11,281 nucleotides of DNA, from contig CAMGKS010000028.1 in the NCBI GenBank assembly GCA_946056785.1, forward strand, positions 1 through 11,281, read 5' to 3'. The translations under genes and the position numbers were made by a program. The notes below the pieces were generated by a model. The model saw only the letters and a list, made by a program, of their open reading frames with translations, was not told where the DNA came from and did not search any database. Below are positions 6,201 through 11,281 of the stretch, in pieces (position 1 is the first letter of the stretch; each line of letters opens with the position of its first letter). Source of the DNA: an uncultured Clostridia bacterium. GTDB taxonomy: Bacteria; Bacillota; Clostridia; Christensenellales; CAG-917.

Positions 6201-8444
6201 ACGGATAACTTTGTGAGCAATACTCTCACGCTTTATTTCACCGTCAACAGAATAAACGGCGGCAGAAACTGTTTTGAATATGCAACTGCCCATTCAAATC
6301 TCAGTGCATATTATGCTGCCAACGCGTCGTTTATTAAAGAACTCAATATCGTTGCGGAAAACGGAATAAGAGTCAAAGAAGGAACGCTTGAGGCGGAATA
6401 CGTCAGAAACAGCGGTTGGACGCTTAGTAACTATTGGTTTACAAAAGGTGCTTTTGAAAATAAAGCGATTATTCAGATAGAAAAAACCGACGGACTTGTT
6501 TATGAAGAGTATCTGACTATGGAAAACGTTTCGGGCTATACAAACGATCTGACGCCTTCAAGTGCGGAAGACGTTGCGTTGTACGGTATGGATATTTACA
6601 ACGGTAAACGTTCGCTCACCATTACGTATACAGACCCTAACAGCGGATTGGAACACGTATGCTCGTTTGAATATACAATCAGACCGAAAATTTCCAAGAT
6701 TACGATTGACGCAAAACCTTTAGGCGTAGACACGTTCATGAGCCTTGCGACGTATTATACGACCAGCAATTTGTTTGCAACAAAAGGCGGCGTGGCTACA
6801 ATCAGCTATGACCTTAACGGCGTAGCTTCGCAAACGGTAAGCATTGATAAACTTTTGAGCGTAAAAGATATCGAGGGCAACAAGGACGTTAAATTCACAA
6901 TCGAAAATCTTATGTTCTCAAATGCACAGAATTACACACTCGCATTCAGATTCGTGTTTGGCGGACAGACCGTTGAAACGGTTTATGAATATGCCGTCAA
7001 TGCTCCTGTTATAACAAAGATTGCAGAAAAAGAAGTTATCGAGTTCGATATAGCTGCAGAAATCACAAAGTCCATGCTTTCCGACGTATATCTTACTATG
7101 AGTAGAAACGATCCGAAAAACGGCGGACAAATTTATGCCGTAACCGGCGTTAACGTATACGAGGACGGCACTTATGAAATAACGGGAGACGTTTACAATT
7201 ATGACGCCGTTCCTGAAATGGTGGTTATAACAAATTATATTGTATATTACGCCGATAAAGACGAAGAAGGAAATTCTGTCATAAAAGAAAAGGTTATTTC
7301 ATTAAGCGAACTCTCCGAATATCTTAACAATCAGGATATTGCAGTCTCAGACGGCGGAATATTGCTTTACAGCGATGCCGAATTCACCAAAAAACTTACT
7401 AAGTTTGACACGTCGGCAGATGGCGAGCACGTGATTTACGCTAAGTACAACTCTTCAAACGGAGCTGTCGGCGGAAGCCCTATCAGATATACAGTTCTTC
7501 TCAGAACGTCGCAGAATTTGTTTAAGTATACCGTCGATATGTTTAAAGATAATCCGTACGGTGCCGAGTTTGCCGGTACAATCTACGACGCTGACGGCAA
7601 TATCTGTACGTATAACGGCGTAGCAACTATAACAGGTATCGATTCAAGCCATTGGACGACGGTTTCGGTTCCTGAATATATCACGGAAAAGGTCGCAAAA
7701 ATCGACGCGGAAACAGGCGTCGCCGTAACGGATGAAGAAGGCAATCCGGTTTATGAATATTACTATTACGTAGTTACCGCAATAGGCAGTAGGGCTTTCA
7801 AAGGCGATTTGGTTCTTAATAAGGTATATTTCAGTAAATACGTAACGAGTATAGGCGACGAGGCGTTTATGGGTTGTGAAAACCTTGCGGATATAGATTT
7901 GCTTAACGAAGAAGTTTCTCAAGTTAAGACAATCGGTGAAAGCGTATTCGAAGGTTGTCTTGCATTGACTGCCGTTCCGTTTGATAAATATGCAGGCGGA
8001 GTTCTTGAAGAAATAGGCAGATGCAGCTTTAAAAATTCGGGTATCGTGTCTTTCAATTTCGCAAATACACCGCTTGTAATAGAAATCGAAGAACAATTAT
8101 TCTATGAATGTAAGTCTTTGACTGACGTAAACTTCGGTTCGGTTAAGGTTATCAATAACCAGGCATTCCAAAGCTGTATTTCACTTATCAAGGTCGAATT
8201 GCCTGACGCGATCGACGCAATAGGCAATTACGCATTCAGTGCTTGTAATGCTCTTTCGGCGGTAATTATTTACGACGCCTCTCCAAGCGGTATATCGATC
8301 GGAGCGTCCGAACCTTTCGGAAGCGCAACGACGATTTTAAAGATATACGTGCCTGACGGCAGCGTAGAAGCATTTAAGAACGATGCGTCGTTTGTCTTGT
8401 ATAAAGACTTGATATTCAACGTAAACGATTATGTAGCTCCATAA
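3291..8444 (+). CDS. Giant BspA-like surface lipoprotein with Listeria-Bacteroides and leucine-rich repeats
   Basis: A 1717-residue exported lipoprotein, probably a surface adhesion or binding scaffold; the ligand cannot be told from sequence. Residues 1-27 are a type II signal peptide (KKHAR, hydrophobic core, lipobox LAAC, lipidated Cys27). Residues 45-128 resemble a Big_3-type Ig-like domain (YVVYTDGS at 67-74). Three Listeria-Bacteroides (Flg_new) repeats follow, ending at ATW (231-233), YAKW (353-356) and YAKW (497-500), with AGW or DGW cores at 185-187, 328-330 and 471-473. A first block of BspA-type leucine-rich repeats spans about 548-940 (IGSGAF, IGDKAF, INPYAF, IGDSCF, IGKNAF, IEPYAF). 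It is interrupted by family-typical inserts of the WYRTQ...GILIGY kind near 642-664, 786-806 and 856-878. A beta-rich middle (about 1015-1400) includes a degenerate YAKY repeat (1350-1386). A second leucine-rich block covers 1494-1660 and ends in VPDGSVEAFKN (1687-1697). There is no LPXTG, GW or S-layer anchor; the lipid is the only anchor. GGAGG at 3281-3285 supports the start. Monocistronic between its own promoter and terminator. Confidence 0.9.
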   Translation: MKKHARLIILLLAVALICSLALVLAACDSKEDNAEKTPSHLVFDTPSSSLVNPVSTEEFKFSDVKMYVVYTDGSRSNAITFDESMLSPSNEGNLDSLKPGETARIVFTASYTTGGVTLDKSTFAIYFKRPDNVERVTYKFYTNGANVEDFELQIPVGTVFNTYQEFLTYIETNYELVAKTRYTLAGWLDTQGQDVYGMEAAQIERNYGRYNMANNFVKIEVKKGVSNYFYATWTKNVAIVTFDYNFGQFGITTAKFAHLTPAIYADEFGEAENDQPIEVTMSKPTVTEYYTMGYDTAERPNTYEVDSFGNIASKSTPLQEIIPGYTFDGWYTDNEFTKVWSFSGVVKETMTLYAKWSKKQYTITLDLGGGFFNTDYIRIQDDSYYENDDYGNYVTRGVVVRSDELSDVNDETAVKSPTVIRYTGLEYKANVFGTTNKSYYLLKSLSNVNVSSNRIFYKGKINGSTYYYDFAGWFYDANFNQPFELNNNSFTEDLYLYAKWELVSDPSLQASYYKDYLFKNCLELKADGTYKITGINDKTVTTFTIPISIGGVYVTEIGSGAFMSCLSLLKVEISGGTSSKLSKIGDKAFAFCSKLSEINKICDGTSFSYDLFNVEYQSTQQKDFVHLFALADIGVDVFQGTEYLQDKKKSTNFLEYEGRLIQYIGDSTVTNIVADKNDLPDDGNGTATIGSKNYTIDNSNPLMYVYSLPGEPTLKYSYFGSGISVINPYAFKNLTNLKSITIPDTVLEIGDSCFSKCSALEEFIIEKSGEEYNLESIGASALSDTLWLSSQSNIVTIGKILYSFRGGSDTTQITIPDVVEIIADNLFSYNDNLRIITFANESKIKKIGKNAFNATAWYRTQGENNNGFVTINGILIGYTVKPAAVDGKVIVTVPNSVRAIASYAFTNTNTITHISLPSSVEAIEPYAFDACTKLQTISFGHVTVADGMTSKAPALLEGVALSDKAFFNSRTDNFVSNTLTLYFTVNRINGGRNCFEYATAHSNLSAYYAANASFIKELNIVAENGIRVKEGTLEAEYVRNSGWTLSNYWFTKGAFENKAIIQIEKTDGLVYEEYLTMENVSGYTNDLTPSSAEDVALYGMDIYNGKRSLTITYTDPNSGLEHVCSFEYTIRPKISKITIDAKPLGVDTFMSLATYYTTSNLFATKGGVATISYDLNGVASQTVSIDKLLSVKDIEGNKDVKFTIENLMFSNAQNYTLAFRFVFGGQTVETVYEYAVNAPVITKIAEKEVIEFDIAAEITKSMLSDVYLTMSRNDPKNGGQIYAVTGVNVYEDGTYEITGDVYNYDAVPEMVVITNYIVYYADKDEEGNSVIKEKVISLSELSEYLNNQDIAVSDGGILLYSDAEFTKKLTKFDTSADGEHVIYAKYNSSNGAVGGSPIRYTVLLRTSQNLFKYTVDMFKDNPYGAEFAGTIYDADGNICTYNGVATITGIDSSHWTTVSVPEYITEKVAKIDAETGVAVTDEEGNPVYEYYYYVVTAIGSRAFKGDLVLNKVYFSKYVTSIGDEAFMGCENLADIDLLNEEVSQVKTIGESVFEGCLALTAVPFDKYAGGVLEEIGRCSFKNSGIVSFNFANTPLVIEIEEQLFYECKSLTDVNFGSVKVINNQAFQSCISLIKVELPDAIDAIGNYAFSACNALSAVIIYDASPSGISIGASEPFGSATTILKIYVPDGSVEAFKNDASFVLYKDLIFNVNDYVAP

Positions 8445-8457
8445 CACAGTCTGAATG

Positions 8458-8485
8458 AAAGCCGTGCAAAAGCACGGCTTTTTTT
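8458..8485 (+). terminator. Strong intrinsic terminator of the giant lipoprotein gene
   Basis: AAAGCCGTGC (8458-8467) pairs perfectly with GCACGGCTTT (8472-8481) around an AAAA loop and runs into seven T residues (8479-8485). It starts 14 nt after the stop codon. Confidence 0.95.
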
Positions 8486-8671
8486 CGTAAATGACAAAAT
8501 TGCAAATTGTTAAATATATTCCGGTAAATGAATTGCAGTAAACGTAATTTAAACTGTTTGTTTTTGTTTAGGCTTAAAAATCTATTTCAATTTAAAACGT
8601 GGCGGGCTTAAACGGCATTAGGTCTAAAACGTATTCGTTAATTTTATGCAAGTTCATACTTTGCCGCAAGA

Positions 8672-8734
8672 GGTTTTATATCGCCTAAAAGGCTTTATAT
8701 TGCATTTACGCTTTATATTTGCGTCGCCTTTTAG
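8672..8734. repeat. Three-copy 19-nt repeat with an inverted repeat
   Basis: Three adjacent imperfect 19-mers share the core G(G)YTTTATAT followed by YGC: 8672-8690, 8691-8709 and 8710-8728. Overlapping them, CTAAAAGGC (8685-8693) and GCCTTTTAG (8726-8734) form a 9-bp inverted repeat around 32 nt. The surrounding spacer (8486-8801) is AT-rich, with looser repetition of AAAACG-type segments at about 8590-8640, and no coding region I can support. Confidence 0.55.
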
Positions 8735-8801
8735 TTTAAAGTTATGTAACCTGTTATATCGTTTGCAACGGAATAGGCAGTAAATTTAACGACGCTAAAT
8801 A

Positions 8802-8860
8802 GCAAAAAAATTTTTTTTGCAAAAAAATTTTAATTATTCTTTAAGAAATCAGTTTATAAT
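8802..8860 (+). promoter_or_regulatory. A/T-palindrome and promoter of the protease gene
   Basis: GCAAAAAAATTTTTTTTGC (8802-8820) is a self-complementary A-tract/T-tract element, and its left half GCAAAAAAATTTT recurs directly at 8819-8831. About 25 nt downstream is a perfect TATAAT (8855-8860). The best -35 candidate (TTATTC, 8834-8839) is poor and its 15-nt spacer is short. The A/T-tracts sit where an UP element would help RNA polymerase, which may compensate for the poor -35. The leader would be about 32 nt. Confidence 0.55.
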
Positions 8861-8898
8861 TAAATTGTAAAAAGAAAACCTTGATCAGAGGAGGGAAT

Positions 8899-10347
8899 AT
8901 GAAAGATAAACGTTGCGCTATAAAAAAAAGCACGATATTGTTTGTCCTTGTAATAATCTTAATATCGGCGTCTCTTTTTGCATTGGCGGCATGCGATAGC
9001 GGTTCGGCAGGGTTGTCGGCATATGAAATTGCGGTTAAAAACGGCTTTACCGGCACTGAAACGGAATGGCTTGAATCTCTTAAAGGCACTGACGGCAAAG
9101 ACGGGGAAGACGGTATAAACGGAATCAACGGTGCTGACGGCAACGACGGCGTTAATGCAATAAGCTCGTTATCGGAAATTTACGACCAGGCGGTAGCAGC
9201 CGGCTATGCGGGATCTTATCTGGACTTTTTAAGCGAATATTTTGCCGAACAGAACGCCGTATCGGTTGAAGCCGCAGCGAACAGAGCAATGCGTTCTGCC
9301 GTTAGTATTTATGCCACGTTTGAATATACGACAAACGTAATGGGTTCTACAGTGACAAAAACGGGTACTTCGTCAGGTTCGGGAATTATTTATAAACTTG
9401 ATAAAATAAACGGCGATGCGATTATACTGACAAATTATCACGTTGTCTATTATTCTACGGCTACAACCGAAAATCATATAAGCGATGATATCGCCGTTTA
9501 TTTGTATGGAAGCGAAATCAGCGATTATAAAATTCAAGCAAGTTATATCGGCGGGTCGCTGAATTACGATATAGCTGTTCTTAAGGTTGAAGGCTCTGAA
9601 GTGTTGAAAGCATCTGACGCAGAAAGCGTAACAGTTGCGACAACCGAAGCAAACGTCGGCACTTCCGCTATAGCGGTGGGAAACCCTGCCGCAGGCGGTT
9701 TATCCGTAACTTCGGGAATAATAAGCGTTGACAGCGAAACGATAAGAATGTTGGCAGCCGACGAGGCGACGACAATAGCTTTGCGCGTAATGCGAATTGA
9801 TACGGCAGTAAACAGCGGAAACAGCGGTGGAGGCTTGTTTAATATTAAAGGCGAGTTAATCGGAATTGTAAACGCAAAAATCAGCTCGTCGTCTATTGAA
9901 AATATAGGTTATGCAATTCCGCTCAGTGTTGTTACGGCTGTTGCCGATAATTTGATTGACGCATCGGAAGAGGGTAAAGATTGCGTACAAAAATGCATTA
10001 TAGGCGTTACCGTTCAGACCGTTGAAAGCAGTGCGAAATACGATTCGCTTTTAAAACAGTATAACGTCGTTGAAAAAATTCAATTGAGCGAAGTGACGGT
10101 AGGCGGCCCTGCATATGCTGCCGGACTCATTGCCGGAGACGTTTTAAAAGAAATTGAAATAATTTCTACAGACAGTTATAGCAACCCGACAAGCAATACG
10201 GTTTTAATTTGTCGCTTATATAATATAACCGACTCTTTGCTTACTGCAAGAGTCGGGGATACCGTTAAAATTAAATACGAAAGGGAAGGCGTAGAAAATA
10301 CGGCAAGTATCGTTTTGACGGAAGAGTGCATAAATGAAATCAAATAA
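8899..10347 (+). CDS. HtrA-like serine protease lipoprotein with collagen-like segment
   Basis: A 482-residue membrane-anchored trypsin-fold protease (S1C/HtrA-like), acting outside the cell and probably on misfolded or surface proteins. Residues 1-32 form a lipoprotein signal (KDKR, hydrophobic core, lipobox LAAC, Cys32). A YEIAVKNGFTGTETEWLESL unit (42-61) is followed by eight collagen-like G-X-Y triplets (63-86) and a diverged copy of the first unit (95-114). The protease domain (about 130-350) shows all three catalytic residues: His181 in TNYHVV, Asp224 in YDIAVLKV and Ser309 in NSGNSGGGL. Standard strands such as AIAVGNPAAGGLSVTSGII (257-275) and GYAIPLSVV (337-345) are present. The C-terminus (about 365-475) resembles a PDZ domain (IIGVTVQTV; GGPAYAAGLIAGDVLKEIE at 402-420). 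AGGAGG lies four bases before the chosen ATG; an earlier in-frame ATG equivalent would precede that site. No partner gene follows; it is transcribed alone. Confidence 0.9.
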   Translation: MKDKRCAIKKSTILFVLVIILISASLFALAACDSGSAGLSAYEIAVKNGFTGTETEWLESLKGTDGKDGEDGINGINGADGNDGVNAISSLSEIYDQAVAAGYAGSYLDFLSEYFAEQNAVSVEAAANRAMRSAVSIYATFEYTTNVMGSTVTKTGTSSGSGIIYKLDKINGDAIILTNYHVVYYSTATTENHISDDIAVYLYGSEISDYKIQASYIGGSLNYDIAVLKVEGSEVLKASDAESVTVATTEANVGTSAIAVGNPAAGGLSVTSGIISVDSETIRMLAADEATTIALRVMRIDTAVNSGNSGGGLFNIKGELIGIVNAKISSSSIENIGYAIPLSVVTAVADNLIDASEEGKDCVQKCIIGVTVQTVESSAKYDSLLKQYNVVEKIQLSEVTVGGPAYAAGLIAGDVLKEIEIISTDSYSNPTSNTVLICRLYNITDSLLTARVGDTVKIKYEREGVENTASIVLTEECINEIK

Positions 10348-10375
10348 TTGAATTTAAAATATGTTTAGCGGGAAT

Positions 10376-10629
10376 TTTAAATGCAAAAATTAAGTTGATA
10401 GCGGCAAAATCTGTAAAAGCAAATTTATAAAAGCAAATTTCAAATTAGATGTGTAATGATAGATTTTAAAAAACAAAATCGTAATAACAATTTGTAGTTG
10501 CAAATTAAAAATAGCGATTTGGGGAAATAAAGATTGCAATAAGAATTTATAAAACAAATTTATAAAGGCAATTTGAAATTGAAATATATAATAGCAAATT
10601 TGTAAAAGCAAATTTTTAGTAGTAAATTT
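10376..10629. repeat. Degenerate 12-16 nt tandem repeat array downstream of the protease gene
   Basis: Roughly 17 imperfect units resembling TGTAAAAGCAAATT cover the spacer. The best copies are at 10412-10425, 10426-10439 (TATAAAAGCAAATT), 10601-10614 and the one just before it (TATAATAGCAAATT); middle copies are heavily diverged. The sequence is A-rich on the plus strand. Its units differ from the 2567-2779 array, though both contain AAGCAA. No gene is supported between 10348 and 10738. Confidence 0.65.
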
Positions 10630-10640
10630 GCTGGCTATAG

Positions 10641-10668
10641 AAAAAAGTGATTTTGTGGTTAAAATCAC
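10641..10668 (-). terminator. Second (backup) terminator for the CBM20 gene
   Basis: Read on the minus strand, GTGATTTT (10668-10661) pairs with AAAATCAC (10654-10647) around a 6-nt loop and is followed by six T residues (10646-10641). It lies downstream of a stronger hairpin at 10692-10722 and would catch read-through. Confidence 0.5.
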
Positions 10669-10691
10669 ATTAAATTTTAAATCGAGGCAAT

Positions 10692-10722
10692 AAAAAAATC
10701 ATCACAAAGTGATGATTTTTTT
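10692..10722. terminator. Bidirectional terminator between the convergent protease and CBM20 genes
   Basis: AAAAAAATCATCAC (10692-10705) is perfectly complementary to GTGATGATTTTTTT (10709-10722) around an AAA loop. Both strands therefore show a hairpin followed by a U-tract. It is 16 nt past the CBM20 stop on the minus strand and is the only good terminator for the protease gene on the plus strand. Confidence 0.88.
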
Positions 10723-10738
10723 TATTGTAAATTGTTGC

Positions 10739-11143
10739 TTAGCAAGCCCAGTTGCTTACGCCGACTTCGATTGTGGTTGCTCCGTCAACAGTGATGGTGT
10801 GGTTGTCAAGGTCTTCATAATTGATGCCCTTTTCAACTGCTTCCCAGGTAAGTCCTTTCAAAACTTTGAAAGAAACTTCGGTGCCTTTTTTAAGGCCTGT
10901 TACGCTAAGTGTGTAATCTTCATGATTTGTAGTTTTCATTGCCTTAGCTTTTGTTGCGTTCCATTCTCCCAATTTTGCTAAGTTTCCTGCTATGTAAACG
11001 TTTTCTGCATTAAGACCATTATCATAAAGTTTTACAACGATTTTCAAAGTGAAGCCCTTATCTTCGGTTGTTGCTGCAGTCTTTGTTGCACATTTGCTAG
11101 CTGCAGGAGCTTTTGCTGTTGTTGCTGTCTTTGCTGTTGCCAT
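10739..11143 (-). CDS. Stand-alone CBM20-like starch-binding protein with Ala/Lys/Thr-rich tail
   Basis: A 134-residue protein with one domain resembling the family 20 carbohydrate-binding module (starch/glycogen binding). Residues 30-133 follow the CBM20 plan: a first strand (GFTLKIVVKLY, 30-40), VYIAGNLAKLGEWN (49-62, compare the family's VYxVGxxxELGxWd), TLSVTGLKKGTEVSFKVLK (78-96), TWE (99-101) at the conserved second Trp-Glu site, and a closing strand TTIEVGVSNW (123-132). Trp61 and Trp100 match positions used for glucan binding in the family. Residues 1-28 are an Ala/Thr/Lys-rich, probably disordered tail. There is no signal peptide, membrane segment or enzyme domain, so the protein is expected in the cytoplasm. 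GGGAGGT (11157-11151) supports the start. It is monocistronic with its own promoter and tandem terminators. The fold assignment is by pattern; an altered ligand preference or a purely structural role is possible. Confidence 0.75.
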   Translation of the reverse strand: MATAKTATTAKAPAASKCATKTAATTEDKGFTLKIVVKLYDNGLNAENVYIAGNLAKLGEWNATKAKAMKTTNHEDYTLSVTGLKKGTEVSFKVLKGLTWEAVEKGINYEDLDNHTITVDGATTIEVGVSNWAC

Positions 11144-11181
11144 AAATATAACCTCCCAAATTTCAATTATTTTATGGCTAA

Positions 11182-11210
11182 ATTATAATGCCTAATCTTT
11201 AAAAAGGCAA
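11182..11210 (-). promoter_or_regulatory. Sigma-A-type promoter of the CBM20 gene with an internal inverted repeat
   Basis: On the minus strand TTGCCT (11210-11205) and a perfect TATAAT (11187-11182) are spaced by 17 nt, predicting a leader of about 32 nt. An inverted repeat, TGCCT and AGGCA with 11 nt between (11209-11189), overlaps the -35 and reaches almost to the -10, so it could be an operator. Confidence 0.6.
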
Positions 11211-11270
11211 TTAAATTCAATATGATATGTTATATATAGATATTTTTGTTAAATGGTAATTAAATCTGGT

Positions 11271-11279
11271 TGTGGATAA
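11271..11279 (-). other. Perfect DnaA-box sequence at the window edge
   Basis: TGTGGATAA on the plus strand is the complement of TTATCCACA, the consensus DnaA-binding 9-mer. It adjoins a very AT-rich stretch (about 11160-11265). A single copy can arise by chance; the window ends here, so a cluster cannot be judged. Confidence 0.4.
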
Positions 11280-11281
11280 TT

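Noticed and set aside
8486..8801. Possible riboswitch or CRISPR-like array in the spacer before the protease gene
   Set aside because: Only three imperfect 19-mers without unique spacers, and no fold matching a riboswitch class I know.
10390..10668. A 92-codon minus-strand open frame through the second array
   Set aside because: Translation is a repetitive I/L/F/K/Q string generated by the A-rich repeats; no ribosome binding site, and it starts inside a hairpin terminator.
10709..10981. A 90-codon plus-strand open frame antisense to the CBM20 gene
   Set aside because: Starts within the terminator stem and opposes a gene with a clear domain, promoter and ribosome binding site.

Overview
The window looks like a chromosomal segment of a low-GC, endospore-forming Firmicute, probably an uncultured gut-type Clostridia lineage. 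The clues are both subunits of dipicolinate synthase, strong AGGAGG-type ribosome binding sites throughout, two type II (lipobox) lipoproteins, and a giant BspA-like/Listeria-Bacteroides-repeat surface protein of the kind common in anaerobic gut Firmicutes. The lineage guess is inference from family knowledge; no search could be run.

Layout. (1) 107-1428, minus strand: a two-gene operon, dpaA then dpaB, translationally coupled by an ATGA overlap and closed by a hairpin at 107-138. (2) 1429-1518: a 90-bp divergent promoter region with back-to-back sequences resembling the sigma-K (late mother cell) consensus, both with AC-N16-CATA spacing. (3) 1519-2517, plus strand: a P-loop ATPase of a poorly characterised family (PRK06851-like), built as a tandem duplication whose second P-loop has been erased; a clear terminator follows. 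(4) 2518-3290: a 773-bp spacer holding a degenerate 11-12 nt tandem repeat, a short direct repeat, a possible small RNA, and the sigma-A type promoter and leader hairpin of the next gene. (5) 3291-8444: a 1717-residue lipoprotein with Ig-like, Listeria-Bacteroides and two blocks of BspA-type leucine-rich repeats; strong terminator. (6) 8445-8898: an AT-rich spacer with a 19-nt repeat and an A/T-palindrome upstream of a promoter. (7) 8899-10347: an HtrA-like trypsin-fold serine protease lipoprotein with a short collagen-like stretch and a PDZ-like C-terminus. (8) 10348-10738: a second degenerate tandem array and terminators for the convergent last gene. (9) 10739-11143, minus: a small stand-alone starch-binding (CBM20-like) protein with an Ala/Lys/Thr-rich tail. 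(10) 11144-11281: its promoter and, at the very edge, a perfect DnaA-box sequence.

How the genes may work together. The left third is a sporulation module: DpaA and DpaB make dipicolinic acid in the mother cell, and the divergent ATPase seems to share their control. The two lipoproteins are each transcribed alone and would sit on the outer face of the membrane: one a large adhesion/binding scaffold, the other a surface quality-control or processing protease. The CBM20 protein has no export signal and would act on starch or glycogen inside the cell, if it binds glucan at all. Three spacers carry locally distinct degenerate tandem repeats, an unusual pattern not explained by the genes. I see no transposon, CRISPR array, tRNA or rRNA.
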